A stretch of 64,000 bases of DNA from Gibbula magus (GCA_936450465.1 OW388297.1:49766630-49830629), one strand, 5' to 3'; positions 47,391-58,859 are shown, counted from the first letter of the stretch. A program made the numbers and translations. The notes: a model not told the origin generated them from the letters alone.

Positions 47391-47630
47391 GGTTGAACCC
47401 TGCGGTACACCAGCAAAGAGAGTTCTATTATCGGATGTAAAACCATTAATAACAACCCGTTGTATTCTATCCTCAAGATAACTTTCAAACCACTTAATGA
47501 GATTACCGTTTATACCATATGCTTTTAGTTTGTATATAATGCCTTTGTGCCAAACTTTATCAAAAGCTTTACTAACATCGCAAAATACTGCTCTAATTTC
47601 TTTACCTTTATCTAATGCACCGGCAATGAA
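47391..47630 (-). pseudogene. LINE reverse transcriptase fragment
   Basis: On the minus strand an unbroken frame of 78 codons reads AGALDKGKEIRAVFCDVSKA, FDKVWHKGIIYKLKAYGING, NLIKWFESYLEDRIQRVVIN, GFTSDNRTLFAGVPQGST. It contains the first catalytic-aspartate motif of non-LTR reverse transcriptases (FCDVSKAFDKVWH) and the conserved GVPQGS motif. It is cut off before the Y/FxDD active-site motif, and sequence on both sides is unrelated. A stop lies just upstream at the N-terminal side. The motifs fit the CR1/Jockey/RTE-like non-LTR group; finer assignment is not possible. It is a dead fragment with a fairly well-kept frame. Confidence 0.9.
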
Positions 47631-47639
47631 CTATTTTGA

Positions 47640-48050
47640 AAATTACACTTAATGTTGTTGAATACCCAACTCTATTTGTTGAATATTCAAATATTCAACT
47701 TAATTTCGTTGAATATTCAACATTTAGTATCTTAAACATTCAATATTGTATCGTCAAAAATCAAGACAGTTCAATATTTCACTTGTAACTACATCTTTTA
47801 AACTTTAATACACAACGATAAAAAATTTTTATTATACTTTTTAATGTTTTTAATTCAACTGTAAAACTTTAAAATTACAATTTTGCATCATTGACATTGT
47901 AAACATTCGAGATAATATCTTGAGTTTTCAAGATATCGAGATGATTTTTCAAAATATTAAGTGGAAATTTCAACATACCAAGTTGAATTTTAAGATACAA
48001 AGTTCAATTTCCAAGTTCAATTTTCAAGATTTCTGTGTTCAGTTGTCAGG
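47640..48050. repeat. Array of diverged GTTGAATATTCAAC-type palindromes
   Basis: Perfect or near palindromes TTGAATATTCAA recur between 47676 and 47750, and looser TTCAA/TTGAA pairs continue to about 48040 (CAAGTTGAATTTTAAG, CAAGTTCAATTTTCAAG). The organisation parallels the TCGTAATTACGA array at 9030-9565, with a different unit. Confidence 0.6.
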
Positions 48051-48257
48051 ATAGGTGAAATGTGAAATATATCAAATGTAAATATGTCAAAATATATTTA
48101 TGTGAATTGTGAAACATAAATTACATTGAAAGGTGATTTTTCAATGTTATTTAAATAAATACTCATATTTAAATACATTGTTTTGTTTTTTATTCGGACT
48201 AGTCTATTAATGAATAGGTAACAAGCAGTAACTCAGCTGTGCACCGAACCGTAAATG

Positions 48258-48302
48258 TTGTTGTTTTAAGGCGTCTGTCAGCTGCCTGTCTGTCAGGTGG
48301 GT
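48258..48302 (-). promoter_or_regulatory. TGACAG cluster, reverse counterpart of 46.8 kb
   Basis: On the minus strand CACCTGACAGACAGGCAGCT then GACAGAC resembles TCTGACAGACTGGCAGCTGA at 46814. The two lie about 1.45 kb apart in opposite orientation. Function unknown. Confidence 0.35.
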
Positions 48303-49698
48303 GGTTAGATGATGAAGATGTTCAAACGCCACAGAGATCTATTAAATGTACACATTTCATACATTTTATAACGGTGTTAACACGCCTCATTCATTGATAC
48401 ATGGGTATGTTGAATAATTTTTATTTTCACATTCGTCCATTTGCGAAATAACAAAATATATTTTCCATATTTTTGTTTATCAATGTAATCGATATTACCA
48501 TTTTCTCCTTATATGCCCCGTGTACACAGAATTAAGATTGAAATATCTCCCACCTTATTATCATACAAATGCTACTGTCCAGAATTACTTAAATTTGCTT
48601 AGTTCACCTTCATCATCTTTATTATATAACTGTGCAATGCTGGTTAAACAATCTCTTTTACAGCGTAAAATACATCTTGAAATGTAAATCCATATGCCAT
48701 GTAAAATGTTTGTAATGAATTATACATGGGCCAATGGACTTTCTATTGAATAAAATTGAATTGATAAAAAAATGTAATAAGTGATGTAGTTGCGTTATTG
48801 ACACTCTAACCTAGATAAATTAAATAAGAGGGGAAATCTACACGACTGAACTATAGTCTGAGTAATATTTTTAAAATTGCAAACCAAACAACACAAGGCC
48901 ATGGCGAGTTGATCAAAGTTCTATACTTCCATTTTTTTCATTTGAAAATTGGAAAGATACATTTTCCATATTTTTATCCGATGTGATTTAAACATTATTT
49001 TATTTCCAAAAACACATGAATTGACCACCAAACAATACATGCAATATTAAATGCAAGGCCTGTTTTATATCATGCTAGGAAAATGAGAAAGTCTGATGTA
49101 TTTTAGTAAAGTTCATGTAATGCTATAATCTAATGAATGTTTATGTTAGGTCAGTGGTATTACACCGAATCTAAGTAATTGTAAATGTACACGACTATAG
49201 ATTTAAAGATAGCCCGAATATTTGTATCTAAAAATGAGTAAACCAGTAACAATGATGAAAATGATATGATTTTCTTATTTATAATGCAACTATTCTGTTA
49301 GCAATATAAAGTCACCATGAGAAATAATGATCCAGTAGATTTGAAACGATACGCCTCTTCAAACACAAAATCAAGCACAAAAATATAACTAATAATGACG
49401 TTATAATTTTAAAAATTGCATGGTAATTTTAAAAATTTTGAATTGTCAGTTATTCATTTTAAACCATATTGTAGCCTATAAAATAACCTAACACTCCACC
49501 CGATTGGGAAAAGAACAAATCTAAAATCAGCGATTGAATATAGAACAATACTCCAAAAACTCCGAAATTACTCCCAACGGACGCAGAGATACCCATTCTA
49601 TCGGAAACTTGTAATGTCGAAACGTTCTTATAATGTTTTAACGAATTATCGACGAAAATCGACAAATCGCCTAAGGATTCCTTAAGCAACTCCTGTGT
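48303..49698. other. AT-rich noncoding stretch
   Basis: No exon, RNA gene or element recognised; the minus-strand open frame at 49459-49689 has no recognisable domain. Confidence 0.4.
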
Positions 49699-49699
49699 A

Positions 49700-50044
49700 T
49701 GACGTCACATCGCTAACGAAAGCTAACGGCGGCCCGGCAGACTGTTTAAGGATTGGGTTAATTAGCTGGCCAATTTTACTCACTTTGAAAGGCCATATCT
49801 TATATTTAGTAAGTAGTTGACGCTTCGAAATAATCCTATGTGTTTTGTTTACTTGAAAACATTGTCTATATGAATGAACGAATTGACATTGAAAAAAAAG
49901 AAAGAGATTCTATTATCTTTCAGCAATAAGTAACTCCGTCCACTCTTGTCACACATACATTTGTATATCATTGAGGTTTTTGGTAATAAAAATATTATCC
50001 ATTCTCCAAATTTAATATATTGAATGGATAATATTTTTTATTAT
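49700..50044. repeat. Perfect CRE followed by an AT-rich palindrome
   Basis: TGACGTCA lies at 49700-49707 in ATGACGTCACAT. At 49983-50044 AATAAAAATATTATCCATT is mirrored by AATGGATAATATTTTTTATT around a short loop. Their spacing (about 0.28 kb) fits the CRE-palindrome association seen elsewhere. Confidence 0.55.
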
Positions 50045-50084
50045 TAACAAGAAATATCGAGACAAGCTGCTTCAAAGCGCTCTG

Positions 50085-50285
50085 ATAGCGCAGTGGTTAT
50101 TTTTAAGGAATAGAGAGTTACTCGGACATTACCCTCTACGTAGTAGCATCACCAATGATTCGCTAGTGCCAGATTATGCTCGTAGGTTTCAACGCAATGT
50201 TGCGAGCTTTCTCCCTGCATTAATACTAGCAGCCGTGATATAAGTGCAATACTCTTGACAGCGGGCCGGCGTTACACAGAGAATC
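50085..50285 (+). mobile_element. tRNA-Arg SINE, internally deleted copy
   Basis: TGATAGCGCAGTGGTTA matches the head. After a gap, GATTCGCTAGTGCCAGATTA, GCTCGTAGGTTTCAACGCAA and AATACTAGCAGCCGTGATAT match the body. The B-box and anticodon segment are missing, so the copy cannot be transcribed from its own promoter. Confidence 0.7.
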
Positions 50286-50807
50286 ATCTACACCCCACCT
50301 CTTTGACAAGGAATGTTACCTATTATGGATCGGGGTTTCAATGTAAGGGAGGCAACTCTTGACAACCTGCCTACCTTGGACGACGCTGTACTCTTTTCAA
50401 GAATCGAAATAAGCGTTCGTAAAATATACCATCTATGTACTTTAAAGACATTTCATGACATCAAAACTTGTGGATTGTGAGAGTTGCACGTTCAAATAGA
50501 AATTTTTATGTTTTTATTTGAATAAAATGGTTTTTGATAATTCTCGAAATCATTCACCATGATAATAACAAAGTCTCAACGTAGATTTTCCTTATAACTT
50601 TTCAACATGTATTACCATTACTGTTGATTAATATACACATGCCTCATTAAATAGAATAAATACATTTTCACATGGCTCCCCCGAAAGAAAATCACATTTG
50701 TTCACATGCACATAAATGTATCTATTCGTGTTTTTTTAATAATTGGGAAAAATACATGTCAGATATTCTTTTACCCGTGAGTTTGTATTACATAACCAAC
50801 ATTGAAA

Positions 50808-50866
50808 TAATACTAGCAGCCGTGATATAAGTTAAATAATCTTGAAAGCGGCGTTGAATCCCAGAT
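50808..50866 (+). mobile_element. tRNA-Arg SINE, 3' fragment
   Basis: AATACTAGCAGCCGTGATAT followed by CTTGAAAGCGGCGTTGAATC matches the 3' body of the family. Confidence 0.7.
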
Positions 50867-50869
50867 CGT

Positions 50870-51704
50870 GCAGTAACAGTTTTTGTTAAAAAATTGACAC
50901 CCGGATTATTATTATTGAGGTGTTATGGTATTGAGCAGTAATAATAAAAATAACCGATGGACTACAATAATAATTAAAAAAATAACATTTGTCGACAACT
51001 TCTTTATTGTGAACATTCAAAACGTTTCGAAGTATATATGTATTTCTTCTTAATATTGTTCACAGTATGGATGTTGATACCCGCAAATCTTGATTTTACA
51101 ACGTATTCTACCACTAATTGCCATTCAAAGACCTCCACAGTAATACTACGGTAAATTGACTTCTTCTTTCATGCATCAATGGCACACACGTAAATATCTC
51201 CTTAGATTAAATTATCCCAGTAACGTAGAAACAAGAACGCTGATGTTTTCTGTAGAAATGGTTGAACGGGTTAAATAAAAATCTTAGGAGTATTCATCTT
51301 TAAACCTTTGGGTATTTTACTTGTTTAAAACTTGTTCTATTACAACATTGTATTGCCTATTCTAGATTATTACCACATTTTGAATGCAACGGCATGTAAA
51401 CATGGTTTCTTATATAAAAAATAAACTTCGTAATATATTGTGACCATTTTATTGTGATTAAATCCAACCCACTCAGACAATTTTACCCAAAGGCCATCAA
51501 CGATCAGAAGTAATATACAAACCATTCGTTGGTAGTCTCCTCTTTCATAAATTTACCTCCTCTTCAGAAGAATATTTTGAACTGATAAAACCTGAACTAC
51601 ATTTCTGCCAATAAGTTTATTTGATTTAGGAATAAATCATGAAACCCGGACACAATAATCAATATACTTGCCTCATTACGACGATAAACATTGGCAGGCT
51701 GTGA
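50870..51704. other. Noncoding stretch, nothing assigned
   Basis: AT-rich; ACAACTTCTTTATTGTGAAC near 50996 recalls the arm of the 12361-12838 element but has no partner. Confidence 0.35.
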
Positions 51705-51705
51705 T

Positions 51706-51764
51706 TCACGTGAACAGAGGCCAAAGGTCACTGACTTGACATAATAAAGGTCAAGGAGAGGTCA
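51706..51764 (+). promoter_or_regulatory. Perfect DR5 nuclear-receptor motif with an extra half-site
   Basis: AGGTCA at 51748-51753, spacer AGGAG, AGGTCA at 51759-51764 is a perfect direct repeat with 5-bp spacing, the arrangement preferred by RAR/RXR heterodimers. A third AGGTCA in the same orientation lies at 51725-51730. Just upstream TTCACGTGAA forms a palindrome around an E-box (CACGTG). No neighbouring gene is visible, so the target is unknown; chance occurrence is possible. Confidence 0.45.
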
Positions 51765-51769
51765 TCCTG

Positions 51770-53381
51770 TTAACAAGATAAATTTGTGTTTATATGAAAG
51801 GAATTCTGTATGTTTGCAATGCTATGCTAATCCTAATTATAAATGAAATATTGCAATTGAAAAACTTATTTTTCGCAATTTCTCAATAGTCCGTGGTTTA
51901 TCGATGCGATAAATGTCCAATTCTTCAAGTTAAGGTACATTTCGATCTTTGGCGTTGTAGAAATTGAATAAAATATCAGTAACTATCTGTATATCCCACA
52001 TGCCCATTGTACATTTGTGAAATCAGGTAACCTAGGCCTTGACTAAAGATTACTTTAAACCTAGGTTTGAAAATATCCAAACAACAGCAGTTGTTTTATT
52101 TCCACAAATCACAACGATATCAATTCCGTGACAAAATGTGCGAAAATGTGCATGCTAATCGTCAGTATATAAACCTTTTACATAATATGCCATGCGTTGA
52201 TTGAAAAACGCAATGCAAAGTACTAACATTCATTATACACCATATCTTATACAATTATGTATTATTTCACACAATAAAAAGAAATTCATGTAATGTTTTA
52301 CATATATTTTCGCAACAATCAAATACTGATATGCATGAAAATATATCCTATCAAATACACTTTATAGATAAAACTTAGACTCATAGCCTTTGATAGTCTC
52401 TAAATTAGTCGATAAATACTCGTTCTATATCCTTCATGAAGATATATATCCCCCCTTCAAAGCCGTCCTTGTTGTTAATGGGTGATGTCCATAATTTCTG
52501 ATCGATACGGGCAAATCAGTCATCATCCAGTGTGCCTAATAAAATATGTACCCTAAATTACTATAAAGACTTTGGCAAATAAGCTCATTCTGTTGTTTAC
52601 ACACATTCCCTCAGCTTAAGAACTAGGCTGATTCAAGCACAAATTTGAGTTAGGAGAGTAAGAGATTTACTGTCCCCTGGAGCAAGAATCTATTACTGCA
52701 TTGAGTGGTTCACATTTCGTTGCCACTCAAGTCATGACAACGTCAGAATGGTTTTGAAGTCATGTATGCACGATTGACCGAACATATTAATAGCGAGAGC
52801 ATGTTGTATTTTAAATATGTTGGTGGGTTGGTACCTGCTATTTTTTTACAGTGCGCAGTTCTATTTGGAAACCGTCGTTTTGTTGGTTAGCATTTTATGA
52901 AATGTTTAAAAAAGGCTGCACATTTACTAATAATAATATGACATGTATTGCTAGAACATACCCATATTGTATAAATGTCGCGGGTTCAGAACAGTCTTAG
53001 CCAAGACAAAATAGAACGGAGATACTCTCAATAATCATGTTTAATGCCTGTAAAAGACGAATTCACATTAGTAAATTGTTGAAAGTGTCAGCCATACGTG
53101 CGATGTCTGACAGATGACAATTGAATGTGATTCAAATGAATGTCGCATAGAACTTCTCTTTCACCAAACCTACCCACATTGAAATGTCCCTTTAGACGTA
53201 AAATAATGAATAAGAATGAATAACAACGAGTATCATTGTTATCAAATGTGGATATTCAGTACGGGAGCGTACATCCGCCACTTGCTTTGCAACACCATAC
53301 CATGTCGCCCCGAACTATTATACTTCTAGGACACAAATGAGGGTGGAGTTCTTTGATCTTTGTAACAGTTCCGGGCTAAAC
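51770..53381. other. Noncoding stretch; candidate enhancer-like patch 52410-52740
   Basis: The 52410-52740 patch is less AT-rich, with TGTTTACACA (forkhead type), TTAATGGGTGATG and CTCAGCTTAAGAAC. A further TCTGACAGATGACAATTG (TGACAG type) lies at about 53105-53122. These are single motif matches only. Confidence 0.25.
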
Positions 53382-53695
53382 GGGGCCGGATAGCGCAGTG
53401 GTTAGCGCGTTCGGTTTCGGATCAAAAAGTCCGGGTCTCGAATCCCGCCAGGGGCACGGCAACTTTGTCTGCATTAGAGAACTGTTCTACACGCAGCATG
53501 GTTTTGGTCCAATGCTACGCTGAATCTCAGCGTAGTACCACCCATAGTTCGCTAGTTCCAGCCGATGCTCGCAGGTTTCAACGCAATGCATAGCCAAATG
53601 GCGTCGCGGAATTTCTCCCTGCCATAATACTAGCACCCGCGATATTAGTGATATACTCTTGAAAGCGGCGTTAAACCCAAATTCACCTCACCTCC
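53382..53695 (+). mobile_element. tRNA-Arg-derived SINE, copy 2 (near full length)
   Basis: It starts GGGGCCGGATAGCGCAGTGG with the A-box, the arm loop is TTTCGGA (C to T change in the first loop base), and the B-box is altered (GGTCTCGAATCCC). The body follows copies at 13484 and 57056 to GAAAGCGGCGTTAAACCC and the tail CACCTCACCTC. The damaged B-box suggests it is inactive. Confidence 0.88.
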
Positions 53696-53699
53696 GGAC

Positions 53700-54968
53700 T
53701 TAACCGTAATGCATTGCCACATAAACGTTGGAGGAGGCTCATTTACTACTTCATAGCCTTTCTAAAATAACAATATCCGTATTGAAAGCAATCTTGCTAG
53801 AATTATTATTACTGAATAAAATAACACAAGGACACCTTTGCTTGATATCAAGAACACTATAATCGTCAAATATTGTGTAGAACCAAAGGACAAGTTTAAT
53901 GTCCGTTCTCATCGCCAAGGTTGTTCATGAAGGTGTTTGAAGATTCTTGAAGAGAATAATGGCTTGCTTTATGAAAATCAAAGACTTAATAGACGTTAGT
54001 TTTTTTGGAAAGATAATTTATTCAAATAGTGTGTACATTTGAAGTATTGTGAATTATTATATATCTTATATAAATAGTGCTAACAAACTCACTTATTTGA
54101 ACGAGATTTTTAAGATATAGGAAATACAGATAGTGGCACCATTATAGACTGGAAATATAAATTCCTTTTAAATTGCAACAACATCAGACAGTAGATTTCT
54201 ATACATATACTATGTATGATATTGCTTTCCGACATCAACTATCATTGATAATCAGGAAGTTATGAAATTAATGTTTAGGTGGTATTAAAAAAAGATGACA
54301 AAGTCATATAATGATAATTTGTTCTTATCCAGTGTTCTCTTTCTTTCTGGATTGCAAAAACAGGATGTAGTTAATAACAACTTCTAAGCGCAACATATTT
54401 ATATATAGTCTTCGGTCTTTTTCAATAATGGAAGAAAGTAAGTCACCATTGATCTACAAGTTCATGATTCGTATTACATTGAAACAACTGATTTTCAATG
54501 ACAAGTGACATTGATCACATACCTGGAATTGATGTGTATAAATTGATTTTCAAATTAATAAGTTGAATTTACAAACATACTTACTGCGTGAAACGGTTTT
54601 TTTTAATATGAATATATGTGCGAAAAATATCGTAAAACACTAACTATGATATGACATCATCGTGATGTGATATAACATAGCGTGACGTTTATTTATAGTA
54701 ACGAAGGGCACGAGATGGGACCCAGTCGTGACATTCTCAAAGCACGCAATTCACAAATTGTGTATCATGTATGTTATGTATACATATCATGGAAAATATA
54801 TTGTTCCTGTTTTGTCAAATAGAACGACTATTTCATTAAGCGAAGCGTCATTTATATAATAAATTGTATGCTTCTCGCAAGGGTAATAAAGTCTCAGGTA
54901 CCATCTTTGTACCAGCCTTCAGACACTGTTAAAAAGATGGTACATCTCATGTCATGTCAATAAAATTA
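53700..54968. other. Noncoding stretch with degenerate CREs
   Basis: ATGACATCATCGTGATGTGA and GCGTGACGTT lie near 54651-54689. An imperfect inverted repeat (GGTACCATCTTTG / AAAAGATGGTACA) lies at about 54898-54945. No gene found. Confidence 0.35.
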
Positions 54969-55260
54969 CTATACCGAACAGCAAAAGAAACGCGAGTTTT
55001 AATGATTATAGTTTCTGTTTGCAGATCAGCCAATGGTTTGTCATATCATTAGTCAATGTCAGAGAACAAGTGGGGCTATTGGTACTGTAGAGTACAGATG
55101 TGCAAAGTCAAATGGTATCCGTTCGCGAAAATGCATGCCACATGTTGTCATGGTAACATTATCTGAATGAGCCTGGTAACATTCAAATTCCACGTGTCGT
55201 GACCCAGGACCTGCTCTGTGAAAAGGACCCACAATAAGGACTCAAGCCTCAATGTTTAAT
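54969..55260 (+). mobile_element. Probable one-ended Tc1-like element remnant
   Basis: TACCGAACAGCAAAAGAAAC then GCGAG resembles the inner terminal repeat of the Tc1-like elements. The next 250 bp is GC-richer (AACATTATCTGAATGAGCCT, CGTGACCCAGGACCTGCTCT), as the 5' part of a larger element might be, but no opposite end or transposase is seen. Confidence 0.4.
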
Positions 55261-55299
55261 AAGTCAATGCTTGTGAAAAAATGTGAAATTTTCGGAAAT

Positions 55300-55450
55300 A
55301 GAGATTATTAACCTCGTGTGTTTCCTTATCATTAATATCATATTTTTGGAATAAAAAATGTATTATGCGAGCCTGGCTAGCATGATACATTATTTTTTAT
55401 TCTAAAAAAGGATATTATTGATACGGAAACACACGAGGTTAATAATCTCT
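55300..55450. repeat. Palindrome with about 70-bp arms
   Basis: AGAGATTATTAACCTCGTGT is mirrored exactly by ACACGAGGTTAATAATCTCT. Inner arms (TTTTGGAATAAAAAATGTAT / ATACATTATTTTTTATTCTA) pair with few mismatches, and the turn is GCGAGCCTGGCTAGC. It is one of the better preserved palindromes. Confidence 0.85.
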
Positions 55451-57055
55451 TTATCATATATGTCATTATTAAAATAAGCGTGTTTTTGTGGTAAAAGTGG
55501 AAAGAGAATTGACCTAGTTTTAGCGGAGTAATATCACAGACGGTACATCAAAGTGATGGTCACGACATCGCCTGTGAAGTGCCTAAAATAGTTCTTAATT
55601 AAAACAATTTAAAAACACATGTGCGCGATTCTTTCAAAAATCAACAATTGGTCCCTGGTTTCTTGTTCATTTTCAATCAGTTCATAAGCATCTATCTAAA
55701 GCACTCATAAATAATTTGGTCGCGTTGCTAGAACAAGGGAAGTAACTCTAGTTTTGACAACGTTTTGGAAGCTGCGTTGCCGGGTTGATTCGGATTGCTG
55801 CATAACCATATCTTTCGCACTTTAACGGTAATTATTTTAGAGGTGGGGATGTTTCCTTTGTTTATGACAATAAGTAACTATTAATGTATCTAATACCGTG
55901 TACTCATCCCTCAAGAACAACCAAAATGCTAGTGCGATCGACGAGGCTCGTCGGTAGGCCACACTGACACATCAGATTCATTTTGTACACAGGACACTGC
56001 AGCTACTTGTTGATGCTCTTGGTCAATAGCACACTGAAGTTTTGAATGATTTTAAAAACAAATCTACAATTATCTTGACTTTGTTAACACTATAAATGCA
56101 CATAGTGTACCATATCAGATAATTTCGTGTTTTCGAATATCCATTCTTTCAAGCGGAAATATTCGGGTAAACTCCCGGTTACGCTTTTCAATGACTCGTA
56201 AACAGTTTTAGGATTCGCATGAAAAGAGTGGAATTCTGCGAAAGTAGTTCGTGTATTTGACCTTTGACCTGATTTGCATATTTATCAGATTAGGATACCA
56301 AGTTTATCATATTGCTATATTGCATCGATAACACCCTCCATTATATGATAAACTGGGATATTGGCTGATTGCATGTTGAACAGTTTGCAAGGATTGTAAA
56401 TGTGCTCGTGGAACACCTTGGTACCGAAAGACAATGCAATACCTGAAAGTTTTACCAACAAAATTGTAAATTTGCTGACTACAGCGTTATCAGTAATTAC
56501 GAAATTGTTACAGTGGATTTGCGTTTCTTTTCTTTTCTGTTCAGTATATTATTATATGTTTCGCGTTTTGACTGCCGATGACTGATCAGATGATATCGCT
56601 TGAATGACCTTGACCCTAATCGTAAACAAAATGGCGTCATCCATCTGGAATGAAATATTAAAAGTCGTACACCATATTACCTAAAGCTTTTAAATGTATT
56701 AAAACGAGTTAATATTAGTTACAGTGAGCGTAACATTTATTTCCCAACCAAGCAGCAAATAAGACAAAAGTAAGTTTGTAATCAACAGACCCGAAAACAA
56801 CTGAAAGAACTGCTTTAAACTGTGTGCATCTCATGCGTCATTACGTAACGTCATCTTACCATTATGCGACACCGTCTCTTGGCTAAGAGCTGTTACTGTG
56901 GCAGCGGATAAATGAAATTTTCACACCGTTAGACTCGCGGGGTTAAAAAGAAAAAAATGTGTCTACCGTTAGCCAATCAAAAACGAGGATTTTACAGAAT
57001 GGAAAGATAAAGTTCCTTATACATTGACAAACTCTCTCAATAAGATATATAGGTT
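55451..57055. other. Noncoding stretch, nothing assigned
   Basis: The open frame at 56400-56585 ends in a hydrophobic stretch but has no recognisable domain, start context or neighbour. Confidence 0.4.
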
Positions 57056-57364
57056 GGGGCGAGATAGCGCAATGGTTAGAGCGTTCGACTTCGGATCAAG
57101 AGGTCCGGGGTTCGAATCCGGTCATTGGCACGGCATCTTTCTGTTCTACACGCAGTAAGGTTTGGGTGCAATGCTACACTGAATTTCAGCGGAGCACCAA
57201 CCATGGTTCGCTTGTTCCAACCGATGCTCACAGGTTTCACCAGAATGTATAGCCACATGGCGTTGCGGGCTTTCTTACTGCTATTATACTAGCAGCCGCG
57301 AAAGCGGCGTTAAACCCAAACTCACCTCACCTCACCTCACCTCAGTTCACCTCACCTCACCTCA
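57056..57364 (+). mobile_element. tRNA-Arg-derived SINE, copy 3 (best preserved)
   Basis: The head GGGGCGAGATAGCGCAATGG carries the A-box TAGCGCAATGG. The arm loop CTTCGGA has anticodon TCG, and the B-box is GGGTTCGAATCC. The body contains CAGCGGAGCACCAACCATGG, GATGCTCACAGGTTTCACC and GAAAGCGGCGTTAAACCC; part of the 3' body (the CGATATAAGTG segment) is deleted. The tail is a (CTCAC)n run of about 45 bp. Intact A- and B-boxes make this the copy most likely to be transcribed. Confidence 0.9.
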
Positions 57365-58025
57365 AAGAGATATAGGCACTAGATATCCTGCTTGTCTTGG
57401 TATTCGAAATTATATGAAATGAAACATATTCAAATAAATATATGTTAAAATTAAATGACGTACAAAGTTTATTTATCTTCCAAATTACATCTAAATAATT
57501 ACTCAGACATTAAATTAGAAATACCAGAATCAAAGCGATAAAGCACGATAGAAGATTAACAATGAAGGTTCACCTCAGTGTAAACTTCCAATAAATCAGG
57601 ATATATGCCCAGACAAAGATAGACACCAAACAAATAGGTGCAAACCCTTTCCGGATCAGTCGCCAATCCACTAATATGTCTTCGCAGTCAAGAGTAGGTA
57701 ATTTGAAGTCTTATAGATTCCCTTGATAATAATGGGTATTTAGCGCTATTTAAAGGACAGACGTTCAAGGTGCTTTAATTCCGATAAGGCGCGTACAACA
57801 TTATAGTAACTTGCTCAACACTCCTGATACAATGCAATCTGTACCGTTCGGTAAACTGTTAGATTTGAAAGAGAACCATTTGGATCAATGAGGTTAGAAT
57901 AAAAGGTTTATTAAATTTGATACATTTGTGTGTGTGTATATATATGAGTTATTTTGTGATCAATCCATAGGAAGATTTTGCATGAAGTGTGATCGGTGGC
58001 TAACTGATTTATGGAATATTTGAAG
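57365..58025. other. Noncoding stretch, nothing assigned
   Basis: A short TGTGTGTGTATATATATG tract lies near 57928. No other feature. Confidence 0.35.
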
Positions 58026-58030
58026 ACTTT

Positions 58031-58280
58031 TTATGAACAACACTTTAAGTTGAAGTCTCTTAGCTGGTCAATTGCAAGGTAATTTGAATGTGATGATTCT
58101 CCAATTCCCTGAATTACGTACATTGTTCTTTGGTAGAGAACAGCTTCTGCTGGTGTATGTAGATAGTTCTTTGTGTGTACAGAAGCTGTACAGAAGACCT
58201 GGCTGATTGAATACCTCCATGCAGACATGGCACGTCAGGACGTAGTCCTCCACTTTGCTTTCAGTCTCCAGTCTATCTAA
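58031..58280 (-). pseudogene. TRIM-type RING-finger domain remnant
   Basis: On the minus strand one frame reads VEDYVLTCHVCMEVFNQPGL then LYSFCTHKELSTY, resembling the start of a RING domain in TRIM-family E3 ligases (LTCxVCxExFxxPxLL, then a cysteine/histidine core). The later pattern SNYLAIDQLRDF, which commonly follows TRIM RING domains, appears in a different frame (SSHSNYLAIDQLRDF). The ordered CxC and second zinc-ligand pairs are lost. TTTCTTTTTAG just upstream (58269-58279 on the plus strand) could be an old splice acceptor. It is best read as a pseudogene or a decayed exon; no B-box or SPRY part is seen nearby. Confidence 0.6.
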
Positions 58281-58281
58281 A

Positions 58282-58804
58282 AAGAAAAAAGTACGAAATT
58301 ATATTGAGCATAACTGCTGTTTTCAATGTTCAATGTTAGCTTAAATCCTCTTTTAAGGAAACACAGCAAAGATGACATCCAGATTTACATGAAATAAATA
58401 AATTATGTTATGTACAGATCACAATCTGCGAGAAATGTGTTCAGATTGGGTTTGTTTCGACAAGAATATCTGGCCTGGTATCAACCATAGGCGTCAGTTA
58501 GCACTGCACATATAGTTGGACACATTATGTAAATTTACTGTTAATCTTGCTAAGAGTTAATTCCACACACTTTAGATGTTTTTAGTGTTGAAATTAATAT
58601 TTTGTATCTGATTCCACAATACAAATATAACCTTTCTTTCTATTGACGAAAATCAAATTAATTACAAATGTGTATCCTGTATGTCAGAATGATAAATTAT
58701 ATATTATGTTTTTGCCAAATTATATCACATTTATAAGACTACAATTGTTATGTTTGTTCACAGACAGAATCAAAGTTTATTCGCATAAATATCAGACTAA
58801 TGAA
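58282..58804. other. Noncoding stretch, nothing assigned
   Basis: AT-rich, no feature supported. Confidence 0.35.
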
Positions 58805-58859
58805 CCCCCACCCCCCCCCCCCCCCCCCCCCCCCCCACCCCCCCCCCCCCCCCACCCCC
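58805..58859. repeat. Poly-C tract, about 55 bp
   Basis: It is nearly pure C with three A interruptions. The apparent proline-rich open frame is a composition product. Length may be unreliable in assemblies. Confidence 0.95.

Noticed and set aside
57056..57130. Possible functional tRNA-Arg gene
   Set aside because: The acceptor stem does not pair properly, and the sequence continues into a SINE body shared by several copies.
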